From Vandiemenella viatica (Eukaryota > Arthropoda > Insecta > Orthoptera > Morabidae): DNA of 64,000 nucleotides. The notes beneath the pieces were generated by a model. The model did not search any database. It was not told where the DNA came from and was given only the letters and a program-made list of their open reading frames with translations. How positions within the stretch are numbered: the stretch's first letter is position 1; every line of letters starts with the position of its first letter. This document shows, piece after piece, positions 1-10,122 of the stretch. The stretch lies in contig CM061919.1 in the NCBI GenBank assembly GCA_031002005.1, positions 228,034,739-228,098,738 on the forward strand, read 5' to 3'. A program made the position numbers and the translations under genes.

Positions 1-48
1 GTTATCCCACCTCTACCTCCGAAATCATTTGTTCTCTTATATAGTTTA

Positions 49-118
49 CTAGCAGTTACCCGCAACTTCGTCCGCGTTGAAGAGTGTTGTAATATAAGAT
101 TTTCTTGAGAGGTCTGGA
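49..118 (-). mobile_element. Probable Helitron 3' terminus
   Basis: Read on the minus strand, a small GC hairpin (CGC...GCG arms, about 61-76) is followed a few bases later by CTAG (52 down to 49) and then T, which is the Helitron 3' arrangement (hairpin, CTRR, host T). Only the end is recognisable; no Rep/helicase coding sequence is visible beside it, so the inner limit is arbitrary. Confidence 0.35.
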
Positions 119-360
119 TGCTCAATGATTAGTGCGTCCAACTGGAGATGTAAAAGTCCTCAACTTGAATCCCAGTCTCGGCGAGGATTTTCAAAGGTCC
201 TTAGCTCGACCTTCACCTCTGGCATAGGTTGTTGTGTGATGTGAATTACGTCAGAATGCTCACTTGGTTCTGATTCAGTGTTGAACTGTGGGTCCTCTGT
301 CCGGTAGGATTACTGGGTTACGTTAAGAGGTTACGAAAGGGGCTGATTTCGGAGACGTAA
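118..360 (+). repeat. Degraded tRNA-derived SINE
   Basis: A stretch resembling the 3' half of a tRNA, with a degenerate B box (CTTGAATCCC near 164-173) and a GTCTCGGCGAGGATTTT tail, is followed by non-tRNA sequence. There is no intact A box and no cloverleaf, so it is not a tRNA gene. The 3' limit is approximate. Confidence 0.42.
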
Positions 361-3300
361 AGAAGCCTTGTCACCAGGTCAATACGACGATACAATTTAT
401 TTCAGAGCTATTTTTATTAGTAATAGTAGTAATGTTGCAATAAAATAAAAATTTATTTATGTTCAACTACTTCATTGAATTTTTAAAACAATAAAAATTA
501 TTCTGTTTGTAAGGAGTATTTTCAGTTAAATATATTCGTATATACAATATTGAGGATTTGTCTCCTAGGTTTTGCCTATTTTCATAACCCTAGTTTTCTT
601 ACATTTCTTTGAAAGATTTGAATTTCGTTTACCCAGCATCTTAAAATTACTAATTTCATCTCAAGAGTAAAAATGAATATAGTTTTAATTAATGGAAGCT
701 CAAAACATCAAAATATTAGCAATACGTTGATGGAATCGACTAAATATCAACAACAAAAAAATACTAACGTCCAAAAAGCAAATAAATACTTAAGTGGCCC
801 AAGAACGTTCATTTCCGTTAAAAAAATTGCGATACTAAAAATCAATATTTTGATTTGCATTGAATATCTGAAAAAACAATCTTTAAAAAAAGAGAACTTA
901 ATTTGCTCTTTGAATATTGATTTTGTTTTGAGGATATATTGGTTCCATCAACAGAAATTTACATATTATAGTAGTAAGTATAGTAGTAATTGATCCTTTT
1001 ATCCATAATGATCAGTGGTATTTGTGGTAATGGTTTCTCTATCTGTGTAAACAGATGTTAAAGTAGTAATTGATTCTTTCTTCATAATTAGTTTCTCAAT
1101 CTGCCAACAGAATTGAATGTCTACCGGCAAATTACCACTCCGCTTGTCTGCCACTCCACTATCTGAATAAAACATTTATAAATTTACTTCGGTCAACGCC
1201 ACGTGTTCTGCTAAATCATCCACGCTTATTATAAATCTTTTGATACAATATCGGAACAAAGCGACACATTTCATCACTAAAATGGCGCTCTTGAAATAAC
1301 TAATAATGTATCATTCTGGCCCAGGCTGCATTTCAACCAAGTCACAAACTCAGCTAATACTACCGCTAGACAATCAAAGCTTCTATCAGTTGCGCATTAC
1401 TATATTCATTATGGAGCCTATTGCATGTTAGTGACGTTATGAATGACTAAATAAACTTGACTCATTATTTCAGATCGCGATACTAAATGAACCCGAATAA
1501 TGACGTTGGCAATGTGGCGCTCGTAAAAACGCAGTAAATTAAATATTGAATTAATCTGAAATTACATTCATCCGCATGAAGTATGTCATCAGCATCATGA
1601 CAGTTATTGGAGTAACGTAATTAAAAAAATTATACTAAAATGCTTGTAACTTATAGTGTACAACGGAAAGTCAATAATTCTCTACAATTCTAAAACAACT
1701 TTCGTTAATATTGCTGATCAAGTAAACATCACGATAAAGTGACTGTTACTGCTCGTGATTTAGCATTTAATATGTTGAGGTGCGTTCGTATAGTTTGACT
1801 TTGTAGTGGCAATATTAACAGAGATTTTGGTTGAAATGATGCATGGACTAAATTGATTTTTGTTACAGCATAAGGCAGAAGGAATTTAGTTATTATTAGT
1901 AATAAGTAAGCAGCTTTCATATGCTCCGTGAAAATTGTGTATTGTGTTGTAAAAGACTTCCAGCGTTACTTCATGAAACAATAAGTTTCTTCATTAGCCC
2001 ATTGAATACATTCGATAGAAATTTGCAGAATATTGTAAAGTAAGTAGAAAGCAGTTTCGTGAATCATAGTCTCTACAATTTGTACAAAAAATTCTGAACA
2101 AAAAATAAAAAGGGTTAGTTAAGTTTTAAATTTTGGCAAAAAAGTAATTTGTAATACAGAGACTGTATAGTAACAAAAAAGAAACGGGAAATAAATTAAA
2201 CCGAGATAGAATGGAATCCTTTACATTTTTATAAATACGACATTTAGGGCACTACCATTTTGCACTTTTAGTGAACCGACTTTCGTGCTGGTATACTGAT
2301 AGCATTTTACGTTTTTTTTTTTTCAAGATTTGATTTTTCACATTTATTATAACGCACATAGTACGAACGAAATTATGGTGTAATATTTGATATGTCATAC
2401 TGTTTTATGTACGCAAATGAAAACATCTCTTTGCGAACTTGAAAACAGTACCATACCTATTTTTTTTTTAATTTAAGGTTAAGTAGAGATTTATATTTCC
2501 TGCTTCCAAACTATTTGTCAAGTGCGTGGGTTTTATGGCTTTTAAAATAAACACAAACTTGCATATGTAAGAAGGTTTTTGCTTTCATTTCTGATAAGAA
2601 GTGTTTGCGATTTATGTAAAAAGCAAAGAGTAAACGTGACACGGCTATCTACGAAGTGGGAAACTCTGTTGTTTGCGAATTGATAGTTGACAATTTCTAA
2701 AAGAACTATGCGTTTTTGCTGGTTAAAGTCTATCCTATGTCACTCCGCACGCAATTAACTGACTTCATGCCAAATTTCATTTAAATATGTTGAGTTATTA
2801 AGGCGTGATTGATTCCAGAAGTACATCAAACACACATCCAAACCTTCTCATTTATATATACATAGGTAGAATAGATACCATTGAACTTTAAATATCAAAC
2901 TGGAAGATTCACTTCAATGTATTGCGAAATGTAAATGTTCTTAGTCAACAGCTCACTTCGTTAACAGAAATGAAGTGGATTGATTTTTGTCGCCAGTGGT
3001 TTTTACGCAGTGAACATTGATGGAATACACACAAACATGTTGAAAAAATATATTCTAGTTTTGCCACCGATCGCAACATTTTGTAATCCGTTTGGCGAAG
3101 AACGTAGGCTCCAGGAAAGTAAATGAACAGCTAAAAACACTGAACTATACAGTATCGCTGGTAATATTTTCTTACGCGTCGGCTATCTTATACAAAGATT
3201 ATTTTATTTTTTCAAGGCAGCCAACATATTAGATGAAAACACAGTATCAAAATGGGAGTATTATCTGCTCCGATTGCTGGTCCAGATATGACATTAACAT
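361..3300. other. AT-rich intergenic stretch, no gene recognised
   Basis: The sequence is AT-rich with many A/T homopolymers. The only open frame above 100 codons (673-993, +) is rich in Asn, Lys and Ile and has no domain resemblance. I see no terminal repeats, RNA gene or conserved coding segment here. Confidence 0.6.
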
Positions 3301-3324
3301 GTGCAAATCAGCGTAGAAGACAAC

Positions 3325-3545
3325 CGTTTACCGTTCTGGCCTCGTATTCGAGAGGACGTGGGTTCGAATCCCCGTCCAGGCATCCAGATTTGGATTTTTC
3401 ATGGTTTCCCCAAATCACTCCAGGCGAAAGCCGGGACGCTTCCTTCAAAAGCCCATGGCCGAATTCCTTCCTGTTCCTTGTCCTCAATCTCATTCCGCCT
3501 TTAATGACCTCGACGTCGACAAGGCATAAAGCCATAAGTAAAATA
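3325..3545 (+). repeat. tRNA-derived SINE (polyneopteran type)
   Basis: A tRNA-like head with the B box GGTTCGAATCC at 3361-3371 is followed by a body (CATCCAGATTTGG, CATGGTTTCCCCAAATCACT, GCCGGGACG) and a tail containing TAATGACCTCGACGTCGACAAG. The body matches, from memory, a SINE common in orthopteran genomes. A second, shorter copy of the same body lies inverted at 7728-7832. Confidence 0.68.
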
Positions 3546-3559
3546 ATAAAGAAACAACC

Positions 3560-3870
3560 GTTTACAGATATTACAAAGAAACCTGGCTGGCAGTTATTGG
3601 AAGACAGAAGGTGGTTGAAGAGGGCTGGGGATGTACAAAGAATACCCTAGCAATGGACCTGGATGGGCAGTACGTAAAAAGGAAGAGAGTATCAAGGCCA
3701 TGAATTATCACTTGATTTAAAGCATAAGGGAGTCGAAAAGTTCTCATTTGTACGGCAGGGAATAAAGGGCTCGAATAAATGATCTGAAGAGTATAGGTAA
3801 ATTCGTAACTATTATAAACCCTGAGAACAGTGATGCCGCTAAGGTGCCATAAATTCAAAGTGCCCTTCAG
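3560..3870 (+). mobile_element. Non-LTR retrotransposon, RT C-terminal remnant
   Basis: The translation contains GWQLLEDRRWLKRAGDV, resembling the GWxSLExRR motif after the reverse-transcriptase domain of Jockey/CR1-type LINEs. Broken frames continue with pieces like SRKxxxCTAGNKGLE. It sits directly after the SINE at 3325-3545. The fragment is too short and damaged to be functional. Confidence 0.42.
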
Positions 3871-4700
3871 TATGATAAGACACCCGATAAATAAAAAAAA
3901 AAAGAAAAAAAAGGCCAACACTCAAAAGTTAATCAAACTAATGTAATTTTTATTTTTTTTCAATAGAGGCATCGAAAATGTTACAGCCATAGTAACAATA
4001 AAAAGTGCCCCAAACTAATACCCGCTATATAACATCAAAACAGCTATATAACATCGAAAACAATAGTAAGTTTAGATGCTTAGCGCAACTACTCTTTGTA
4101 ACGACATAAAAAAAGCTGACAAATCTTTTTTAAAAAAAACCTGTTATATTGTTGATTGTCTAACCGTATCGTTGTCAACAACTGAAGCGACTACAAAGCA
4201 GTCTGCTCTCTTGACCGTTCCTGTTTCGAATCAGTTTTGGCGATATTTGTAATAAGTCTTGAAATAGTCCATTCTGTGGCGCAGTACTGTAAAGCTTTTC
4301 ATTAACAGGAGAGAACGGGGAGCAGACGCTGAGCTGGTATGACGTCACAGAACCTTGCGTCGGCAGGAACCTAAAATTATCTCCCATCTCGCAAGGTCAC
4401 GTCTTCTCTCTCTTTCCTAGTTGCGTTTCTGTTTCTTCTGCTGATAAATTATATGAATAAAATAGTTATATTGTGTCCTATTTCTTTGGTGAATACATTT
4501 TACCATACAAAATATACATTCTCCATCTTTCATAATCGAAAGTTAAAGAAAAAATCCAGGAAACAAAAATTTGTGAACCATCTACTCATTTTGCAGTTGG
4601 AATCGCGAGATTCGTAAATCAGACAGATTTTATCTGTAACAGTTGAGGACAGGCTACCTTCACATATCTGAAAATCAAAATTGTGCCATGTACTTGGGCG

Positions 4701-4968
4701 AAGTGAAGGATCGAGGGGGGAGGCTAAGGGGCTCAAGCACCCCATCCCCAAGCATCAGTCACCCCCGACGGCATCGTATTTTTTTATTATAATTTTTTTT
4801 TTTTAAAGTAAAAGCTCTACTGTTCTTTTAAGGGCCGCAATCTAAAATAAAATGGTGACATGATATTTCTGTCGTCGACCCCACCCCCCTCCTCCCCTTG
4901 TAAAGCATACCTACGCCAGAGTCAAGCCTCCCCCCCCCCCCCAAACCAAAATCCTGGATCCGCCACTG
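4701..4968. mobile_element. hAT-type MITE with 8-bp target duplication
   Basis: A 268-bp insertion is bounded by the direct repeat CTTGGGCG (4693-4700 and 4969-4976). The inner ends are inverted: left AAGTGAAGGATCGAG, right (reverse complement) CAGTGGCGGATCCAG. Terminal CAGTGGCGGATCC and an 8-bp duplication are typical of hAT non-autonomous elements. The interior is C-rich and AT-rich filler with no coding sequence. Confidence 0.78.
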
Positions 4969-5697
4969 CTTGGGCGCTTACGTAAGCAAATACTTACGAT
5001 CACACGTCAGTGCGGAATTTAAAAAGAGTAGATAAGTATGCGTTCTCTATAACGTTAAAATTTAGATTTAATATCTAATCAAGTCTGAAGGTCATGAAAT
5101 AAATTTATACAAATAATTAAACAGTCAGGTCTTCCAAATTCAAATTTACAATTTCTTTAATAACTCTAAGGCCCTCTTCACACTGCGCAATTATGAGACG
5201 ACGCGACTGAGATTTGAGTATCGTCAATTTGAGTTGCCTGCGAGTACGATACCCACAGGTTATCTAGTACCACACACTGAGAATACTGTGAAGCGACACA
5301 GTCTCCTCAGTCTGCCGCTAGCCGTGGTGAACATTGCTACTATTCCTGTTGTGGCTTCTGGGAGAGTTTTTCATAATGTCAAGAAGATTCGTCAAGTGAT
5401 GATGATGTGTGTGTCACCTATTATTATTACAATTATTATAGAAAAAGAAAAATATACACGCTCACTCTTCTGCTAACGAAATAAGAAATTATTTAGCAAA
5501 TTACTTTGTGATCCCTCAAGCGTCTCTTCCTTGGCAATGGAACTATTGTATTTAGGAAAGTCACAGTCTTATCTTACGGTAATTATAAAATACTGTATGG
5601 TGTACTATATGAAAATAACAAAATAATATGTTAAGTAAATGCAGTTGTAAAGTGAAATACCTAAGTAAATAAATTGTATCATGGACACATACTTGAC

Positions 5698-5814
5698 CTG
5701 ATATTCTACTTCTTCCCAACTTCAAGCCAATCCTCCTCCATGGCACTCTTCTTGAGTTTTGAGACAAATTATAAAAATTAAATATTTCTGGGCGATCATC
5801 AGTTTTCACTTCAT
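5698..5814 (-). pseudogene. Degenerate second copy of MADF exon 1
   Basis: Read on the minus strand, this segment aligns with MADF exon 1 at 8603-8743. It shares TCAAG.AAG, CATGGAGGAGGATTGGCTTG against CGTGGAGAAAAGTTGGGCTG, GAAGTTGGGAAG, and the following GTATGTG. Indels put it out of frame and there are stops in the coding frame, so it is a broken duplicate. It lies inside the same Harbinger element, on the far side of exon 2. Confidence 0.5.
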
Positions 5815-6243
5815 GATTAAATAATCACACCTACATTTGATTGACATTGTTTCTCCATCCATAAGATAGAGAAACACACAAATGTGGGAATGTTTGAGTG
5901 AAGAAGAAAAAAATCGCGATCAAGTTGAGCTAAGTAAATTTGTTTTTAATTTTAGTACATTAGAAATTGACTATTACATACATTTTTCAATTTTCATTAC
6001 ATTTAAAGTGAAATATCGAAGAGAAAAATCATTATGTTGGGGTCACATTTCATGCAGACTGCTCTTCTATAGACACTGAAACCTGCGATAAAGAATTGGA
6101 GGCATCACTTGTGGAAACACTTTCGCCTTCTTTGCATTGCATTACAACTGGTTGTTATATTTGATGAAGTGAGACGGGGAAGAGTATGAAGAGAAGTCTG
6201 ATATGAGAAATTAATAGCACCCTGGGGTGTTTCACCAGCAATG

Positions 6244-6860
6244 TCATCTATAAAACACATTGCGTCTAAATTTTTTCAGTTGTTCTTCGGTCAATGATTT
6301 CAATTCAGGGAGCAAACTGTCTAGGAAAGATTTGATAGACGAAGTTTTTTTTTTTTTCGGTTTTGGTGCTGTGAGACTAGCTGTTTTTGTCTGGAGAAAC
6401 TCCATGAATGTGGTATCTACATCAGTGGTCGATATTCCACGTTTAGGACCAGGTCTCTTTTTATTTTGGTTGGAGTGCTCACGCTGTTCAGTTGGTGGTT
6501 GAGACAGAGGTAATTGCTGGATATTGTTTGATGGTGGCTTCTGTGAAGATAGATCAATACTGGAAGCCGGTAGTGGTGAAGGGATGGGTGGTGCTTCATC
6601 GGTGATCTGTTGAGATGTACCTGGGTTTTCTAGAATGTCATCGACACTTTCATCGAATTCAGGATGAGGTAGTTGTAAGATCGGTGGCACATTTCCTGGG
6701 GCAGCAGGTGTGTTCATCTTCACGAATGGTAGCGCAAATTTCATTGCTTCCATTAAGTAATAGGTTTTCCTTTTCTTTAGTCCTGAGCCGGAAGGTAGGG
6801 GTCTCAAGTGTCGAACAAAAACTGACCTCATGTTCTTCCACCTTTCTTTACATTCTGAAG
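6244..6860 (-). CDS. MADF-BESS domain protein, exon 2 (terminal)
   Basis: The exon starts after a GTTTCAG acceptor at 6861-6867 (minus strand) and runs to a TGA at 6246-6244. It completes a MADF (Myb/SANT-like) DNA-binding domain: ASECKERWKNMRSVFVRHLR, then PSGSGLKKRKTYYLMEAMKF, the conserved Trp and aromatic positions of that family. A Pro/Ser-rich linker and a basic KPKKKK run follow. The C-terminus, KSFLDSLLPELKSLTEEQL..F, matches a BESS protein-interaction motif. This is the usual architecture of insect MADF-BESS transcription-factor-like proteins and of the accessory ORF of PIF-like transposons. Its position between Harbinger ends favours the second. The reading frame is open throughout this exon. 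Confidence 0.72.
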
Positions 6861-7026
6861 CTGAAACATAAACGAAAGTAACCTGACAGTGATGGTGAAT
6901 AAAAGCAAATAACGATCATTTATGAAATTGAGAATTGAAACTAGTAACAGAAATATTAAACTAATGAAAAACAAATTAACGTCCAAGGTACGTAACATGG
7001 TGTTAAATTAAATTATCTGGCAATTA

Positions 7027-7989
7027 GGGTTGCCACCAGTCCTCTATAGTATTGTACTCTTATTTCAGATGGGTGTACTCAATAATCTACGAAAGTAACA
7101 GAGTACGTTATAATACTCCTTGTAGCCAACACCCATTCTCACCTCTCTGGTTGACTTTATAGATACGAAAATATCATGGGAACGAAACCGTGGGATTTTT
7201 CCGCTACTTTGCCGCATTCGACAGATGTCGTGTGCAGTGATCACGTAGCAATGCCTTCTCCTGGGGCATACTGGCCGCAGTCAGCTGATCACATACTTTC
7301 TGTTCAAATATTTTATTGTTAGTGGACTATGCCAATGGTTCAATTATTTTATTCGTGCATTGTGTTGTGTACATAGCAAAACTACCAACTATTCAATATG
7401 AACATTTTGTGTGTGTTTTTGAAGCTTTAAATATGCATAATCTGCAAATTGCTATGGATCATTTTATATGAAGAAAAAACACTTCTCAATGAGTTTCTTG
7501 AAAAACTTGATGATAAAAATTTTACTGATTTGTCAAATTCTAAAAAAAAATGGCAGTACATATGCAATCAAAGTGAAGATTTTTCTTTAAAATAAATTCT
7601 TTTAGCCGTACTAGCCACTTCTACATCCATTGAGAAAGAGTTTTCTCTGTCATGAATGCAAAGTGGAGAAATCAAACAAACAATTCTTCGCTCAACTTAT
7701 TGAAGTATGAGTTCATCATATATTTTGAAAGCAGCGTCCCGGCAATCGTCTGAAGAGATTTGGAGAAACCATGGAAAACCCAAATCTGGATGCCCGGACG
7801 ACATCCTCCCGAATGCTAACCAACCACGGTCGGTAAAGAATAAGTATTTGACGAATGTGATGAATAGCAATGAAAAATATACGTTCTAGCATAAACAAAA
7901 AATGTACTCATTTTGTATACAGCAATCTGCATTTTTGCCATCCCAAAACGTAAACGTACTCACATTGTTCCAATGAAAGGTGGCAACGC
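7027..7989. mobile_element. Degraded hAT element inside the MADF intron
   Basis: The ends are GGGTTGCCACC (7027) and, inverted, GCGTTGCCACC (7989). The flanking octamers GGCAATTA and TACAATTA match at 6 of 8 positions, as for an old hAT insertion. On the + strand, 7590-7720 translates in broken frames to LATSTSIEKEFSL and neighbouring pieces, resembling the hAT C-terminal dimerisation region. It carries stops and is not functional. A SINE fragment lies within it. Confidence 0.58.
7728..7832 (-). repeat. SINE fragment, same family as 3325-3545
   Basis: On the minus strand the segment GGGCATCCAGATTTGGGTTT, CATGGTTTCTCCAAATC and TGCCGGGACGC matches the body of the SINE at 3325-3545 with scattered substitutions. 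The head is truncated in the GGGAGGATG region. It is nested in the hAT element, which is nested in the Harbinger element. Confidence 0.62.
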
Positions 7990-8602
7990 TACAATTATTA
8001 TTCTTGATTTTACACAATGCACCAAAAAATATTTGATATTTACCACAACTACGTAAGAGCCCATATTCTCACAGTTCATAATAATAATTTCTTAAATTTC
8101 TTGACAGATGACAAGTTGCTAATCTACAAATGACAACTAACAAAAAAATAAATATAACTTCTTTTTTTTTATTAAACTGTTTTTTGCTTGATTGTTACAA
8201 AAATGAATAAATTGCTTGTTGACTATATGATGGAGTCTGATTGTTCCCTCCTCCATTTAAGATTTAATAATATTACGATTATTATCCCTACAATGAGTGC
8301 TCGGAGAAGGTAACAATGTAGCATTGACCGAACCTTGCACAACAATCTGTAGAAGCCAAATATGAATTTAAACGAGATTGAAATAGTTTTAATTTATAAA
8401 GAACATTATTGATTACAAGTTCTGACAGTTAAATAAATGGCCAAAACAATACAAAATATGTTTGATACTACACAACTTTCTGCAATGCTGCAAAATGAAT
8501 TTAAAAAATTTAATTGAATTTAAATAGTTTCATAAGGCCAAAAATAGATACAAGGTGGTCAGAAACGGAATTATAAAGTAATTAGTTGTGCCATACACAT
8601 AC

Positions 8603-8743
8603 CTGACTTGTTCATCTGCTTCCCAATTTCAGCCCAACTTTTCTCCACGACGTCCTTCCTTGAATACTGAGGCAAACTGTAATTCGGGTTGTTTTTCAAT
8701 TTCACTCAAAAAACTTAATATTGAATGCGTGATCATCCGCCAT
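8603..8743 (-). CDS. MADF-BESS domain protein, exon 1
   Basis: The ATG is at 8743 (minus); the exon ends before a GTATGT donor. The first frame reads MADDHAFNIKFFE and meets TGA at once. Shifting by one base gives KLKNNPNYSLPQYSRK and then VVEKSWAEIGKQMNKS, the first half of a MADF domain, which splices in phase 1 to exon 2 (S/A-SECKERW). So one base is missing near 8704-8705 relative to an intact gene. It may be a real inactivating deletion or an assembly error. The exon-intron match to exon 2 is otherwise convincing. The intron (6861-8602) has grown by a hAT insertion. Confidence 0.6.
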
Positions 8744-8819
8744 GTTTCACAAGACTCCAGAGACGCGACTGGCCGACTTCCTTGCAGGTCGCCTGAGACT
8801 GGTAGGATACCCGTACGAT

Positions 8820-9193
8820 CAGGCCCGCCGCTAGCTGTTTGAGCGCCCGCGTGCAATACCGATTATGCCGCCCCCTGTCTAACTAGCCAGTGGTGGATTT
8901 AGGAAATTTCCGAACCGGGTCAGAAAACTGTGAGATTTCCGCCCCTTCAAAACATTATTTGCCGCCCCCATTGTTGCCATTCCGAGTGTCGCCGGGCGCC
9001 CGAAGCAGCTGTTGAGCTAAAAAAAAAAAAAAGGTCGCCCCGTACATAATACGCTGCAAATTTCGTCGCGGCGACAATGGAGTGGCACAACTATCGCGGG
9101 GTGGCGACTGTCGATCGCTCGTTTTGCCGCCCCCCCCTCGATGTGCCGCCCGCGTGCGGCGCACGCGTTGCACGCCCGCTTACGGCGGGCCTG
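8820..9193. mobile_element. Non-autonomous hAT element, exact 8-bp target duplication
   Basis: A 374-bp, GC-rich insertion begins CAGGCCCGCCG and ends with the exact complement CGGCGGGCCTG. It is flanked by a perfect 8-bp direct repeat CGTACGAT (8812-8819 and 9194-9201). No coding sequence was recognised. The inner part includes CAGTGGTGGATTTAGG, the start of another hAT-like end, so it may be composite. It interrupts the Harbinger element between the MADF start codon and the right end. Confidence 0.85.
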
Positions 9194-9347
9194 CGTACGA
9201 TACCCGTAGGATACGCGTCTCTCGAGAATCGCGCCGTTTGTGCCTCCCCATTACACAACATTGGAAGTGATTTACTACTATATACTTTCAAGATACTTGA
9301 GTCTCCATCGCGTCGCCTGGTAATTGCGCAGTGTGAAGAGGGCCTAA

Positions 9348-9880
9348 AATTAGTCATGAAAACATTATGAAATGTTATAACATAGACCTAGAAACTTCTT
9401 TCAGAATTGGATCTTCACCATAATATTCGTCATGAATACATCTTTAGCTTACTTCGGGGACTCTTTTCAGCCAATCTATCCTAAGGGGATAAGGATCTAG
9501 GAGTACGACCATGGCCCCTTTAAAGGAACCATTCCGGCATTCGCCTAGAGCGAATGTGCAAAACTGACACCAGTGTGGCCTGACGGGGAGACACTCGTTG
9601 AGAAGGGAGTTCTTGTTAACAGACGCTTCGGGAGAACTATTTTGTGAGAAAAGGGAGTTACAAGATCACAAGATGACAACAAGGAAATTACATCGACCTG
9701 AAGACGAGGGCATGGAGAGCTACCAAGCGAAAACTGCCTTAGTGCATAACACTGAAGATGACGATTTGCTACGTTCGTTCCTTGTTTGAACTGTTACGCT
9801 AGTAATACGCACCGTCTTCCTGAGACTCTCTTTACTAAGTTATATATTAGTAGTAGTAGTAGTAGTACATGTAAAGATAT
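9348..9880. other. No gene recognised
   Basis: This stretch lies between the Harbinger element and the next SINE. The small open frames have no domain resemblance. A (TAG)n run of about 20 bases lies near 9846-9868. Confidence 0.5.
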
Positions 9881-9884
9881 TGGG

Positions 9885-10122
9885 TTTTCAAAGCTTTCAA
9901 GCCATATTCCCGAATTCCTGGCCGTAGGCACTAGATTGGACGTGCCGTGGTCAGCGACTTCCCCCACGCTACTCATTTGATAGCAGACTGAGCGTGCATG
10001 GGGAAGGGCGTTCCCGACGTTGAGCTTCGAGGAAAAATTCTCGGATTTCATCGGGTCGTCGGGGATCGAACCGTTGCCAGACACACTATCGCCTAAGCTA
10101 CGCGGCCGCAGTAGCGCATATA
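9885..10122 (-). repeat. tRNA-derived SINE, minus strand
   Basis: On the minus strand GCCGCGTAGCTTAGGCGATA resembles a tRNA A-box region, followed by the B box GGTTCGATCC (10072-10063), CCGACGACCCGATGAAATCC and a non-tRNA body. There is no cloverleaf in the right size range, so it is a SINE and not a tRNA gene. It differs from the family at 3325. Confidence 0.55.

Larger units (their letters stand above)
5170..9344. mobile_element. PIF/Harbinger-type transposon carrying a MADF-BESS gene
   Basis: The element begins GGCCCTCTTCACACTGCG at 5170 and ends with the reverse complement at 9344. The inverted match is exact for about the first 24 bases and continues imperfectly through a GACGCGA block. 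Both ends are flanked by TAA (5167-5169 and 9345-9347), the 3-bp target site expected of PIF/Harbinger. Inside lies a two-exon MADF-BESS gene on the minus strand (8743 to 6244). PIF-like elements of Drosophila are known to carry a second ORF with a MADF domain beside the transposase. No DDE transposase is visible here, so this copy looks non-autonomous. It is interrupted by hAT insertions at 7027-7989 and 8820-9193. Confidence 0.78.

Noticed and set aside
673..993. 106-codon open frame upstream of the gene
   Set aside because: Low-complexity Asn/Lys/Ile composition in AT-rich DNA, no domain resemblance and no splice or promoter context.
3361..3375. tRNA B boxes (also at 164 and 10063) as real tRNA genes
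   Set aside because: No complete cloverleaf or A box at the right distance; the bodies are SINE sequence.
3252..3650. 132-codon open frame
   Set aside because: It reads through the SINE and LINE fragment; the frame is fortuitous.
9077..9370. Overlapping open frames in the GC-rich patch
   Set aside because: They lie over the hAT insertion and the Harbinger end; GC-rich sequence simply lacks stops.
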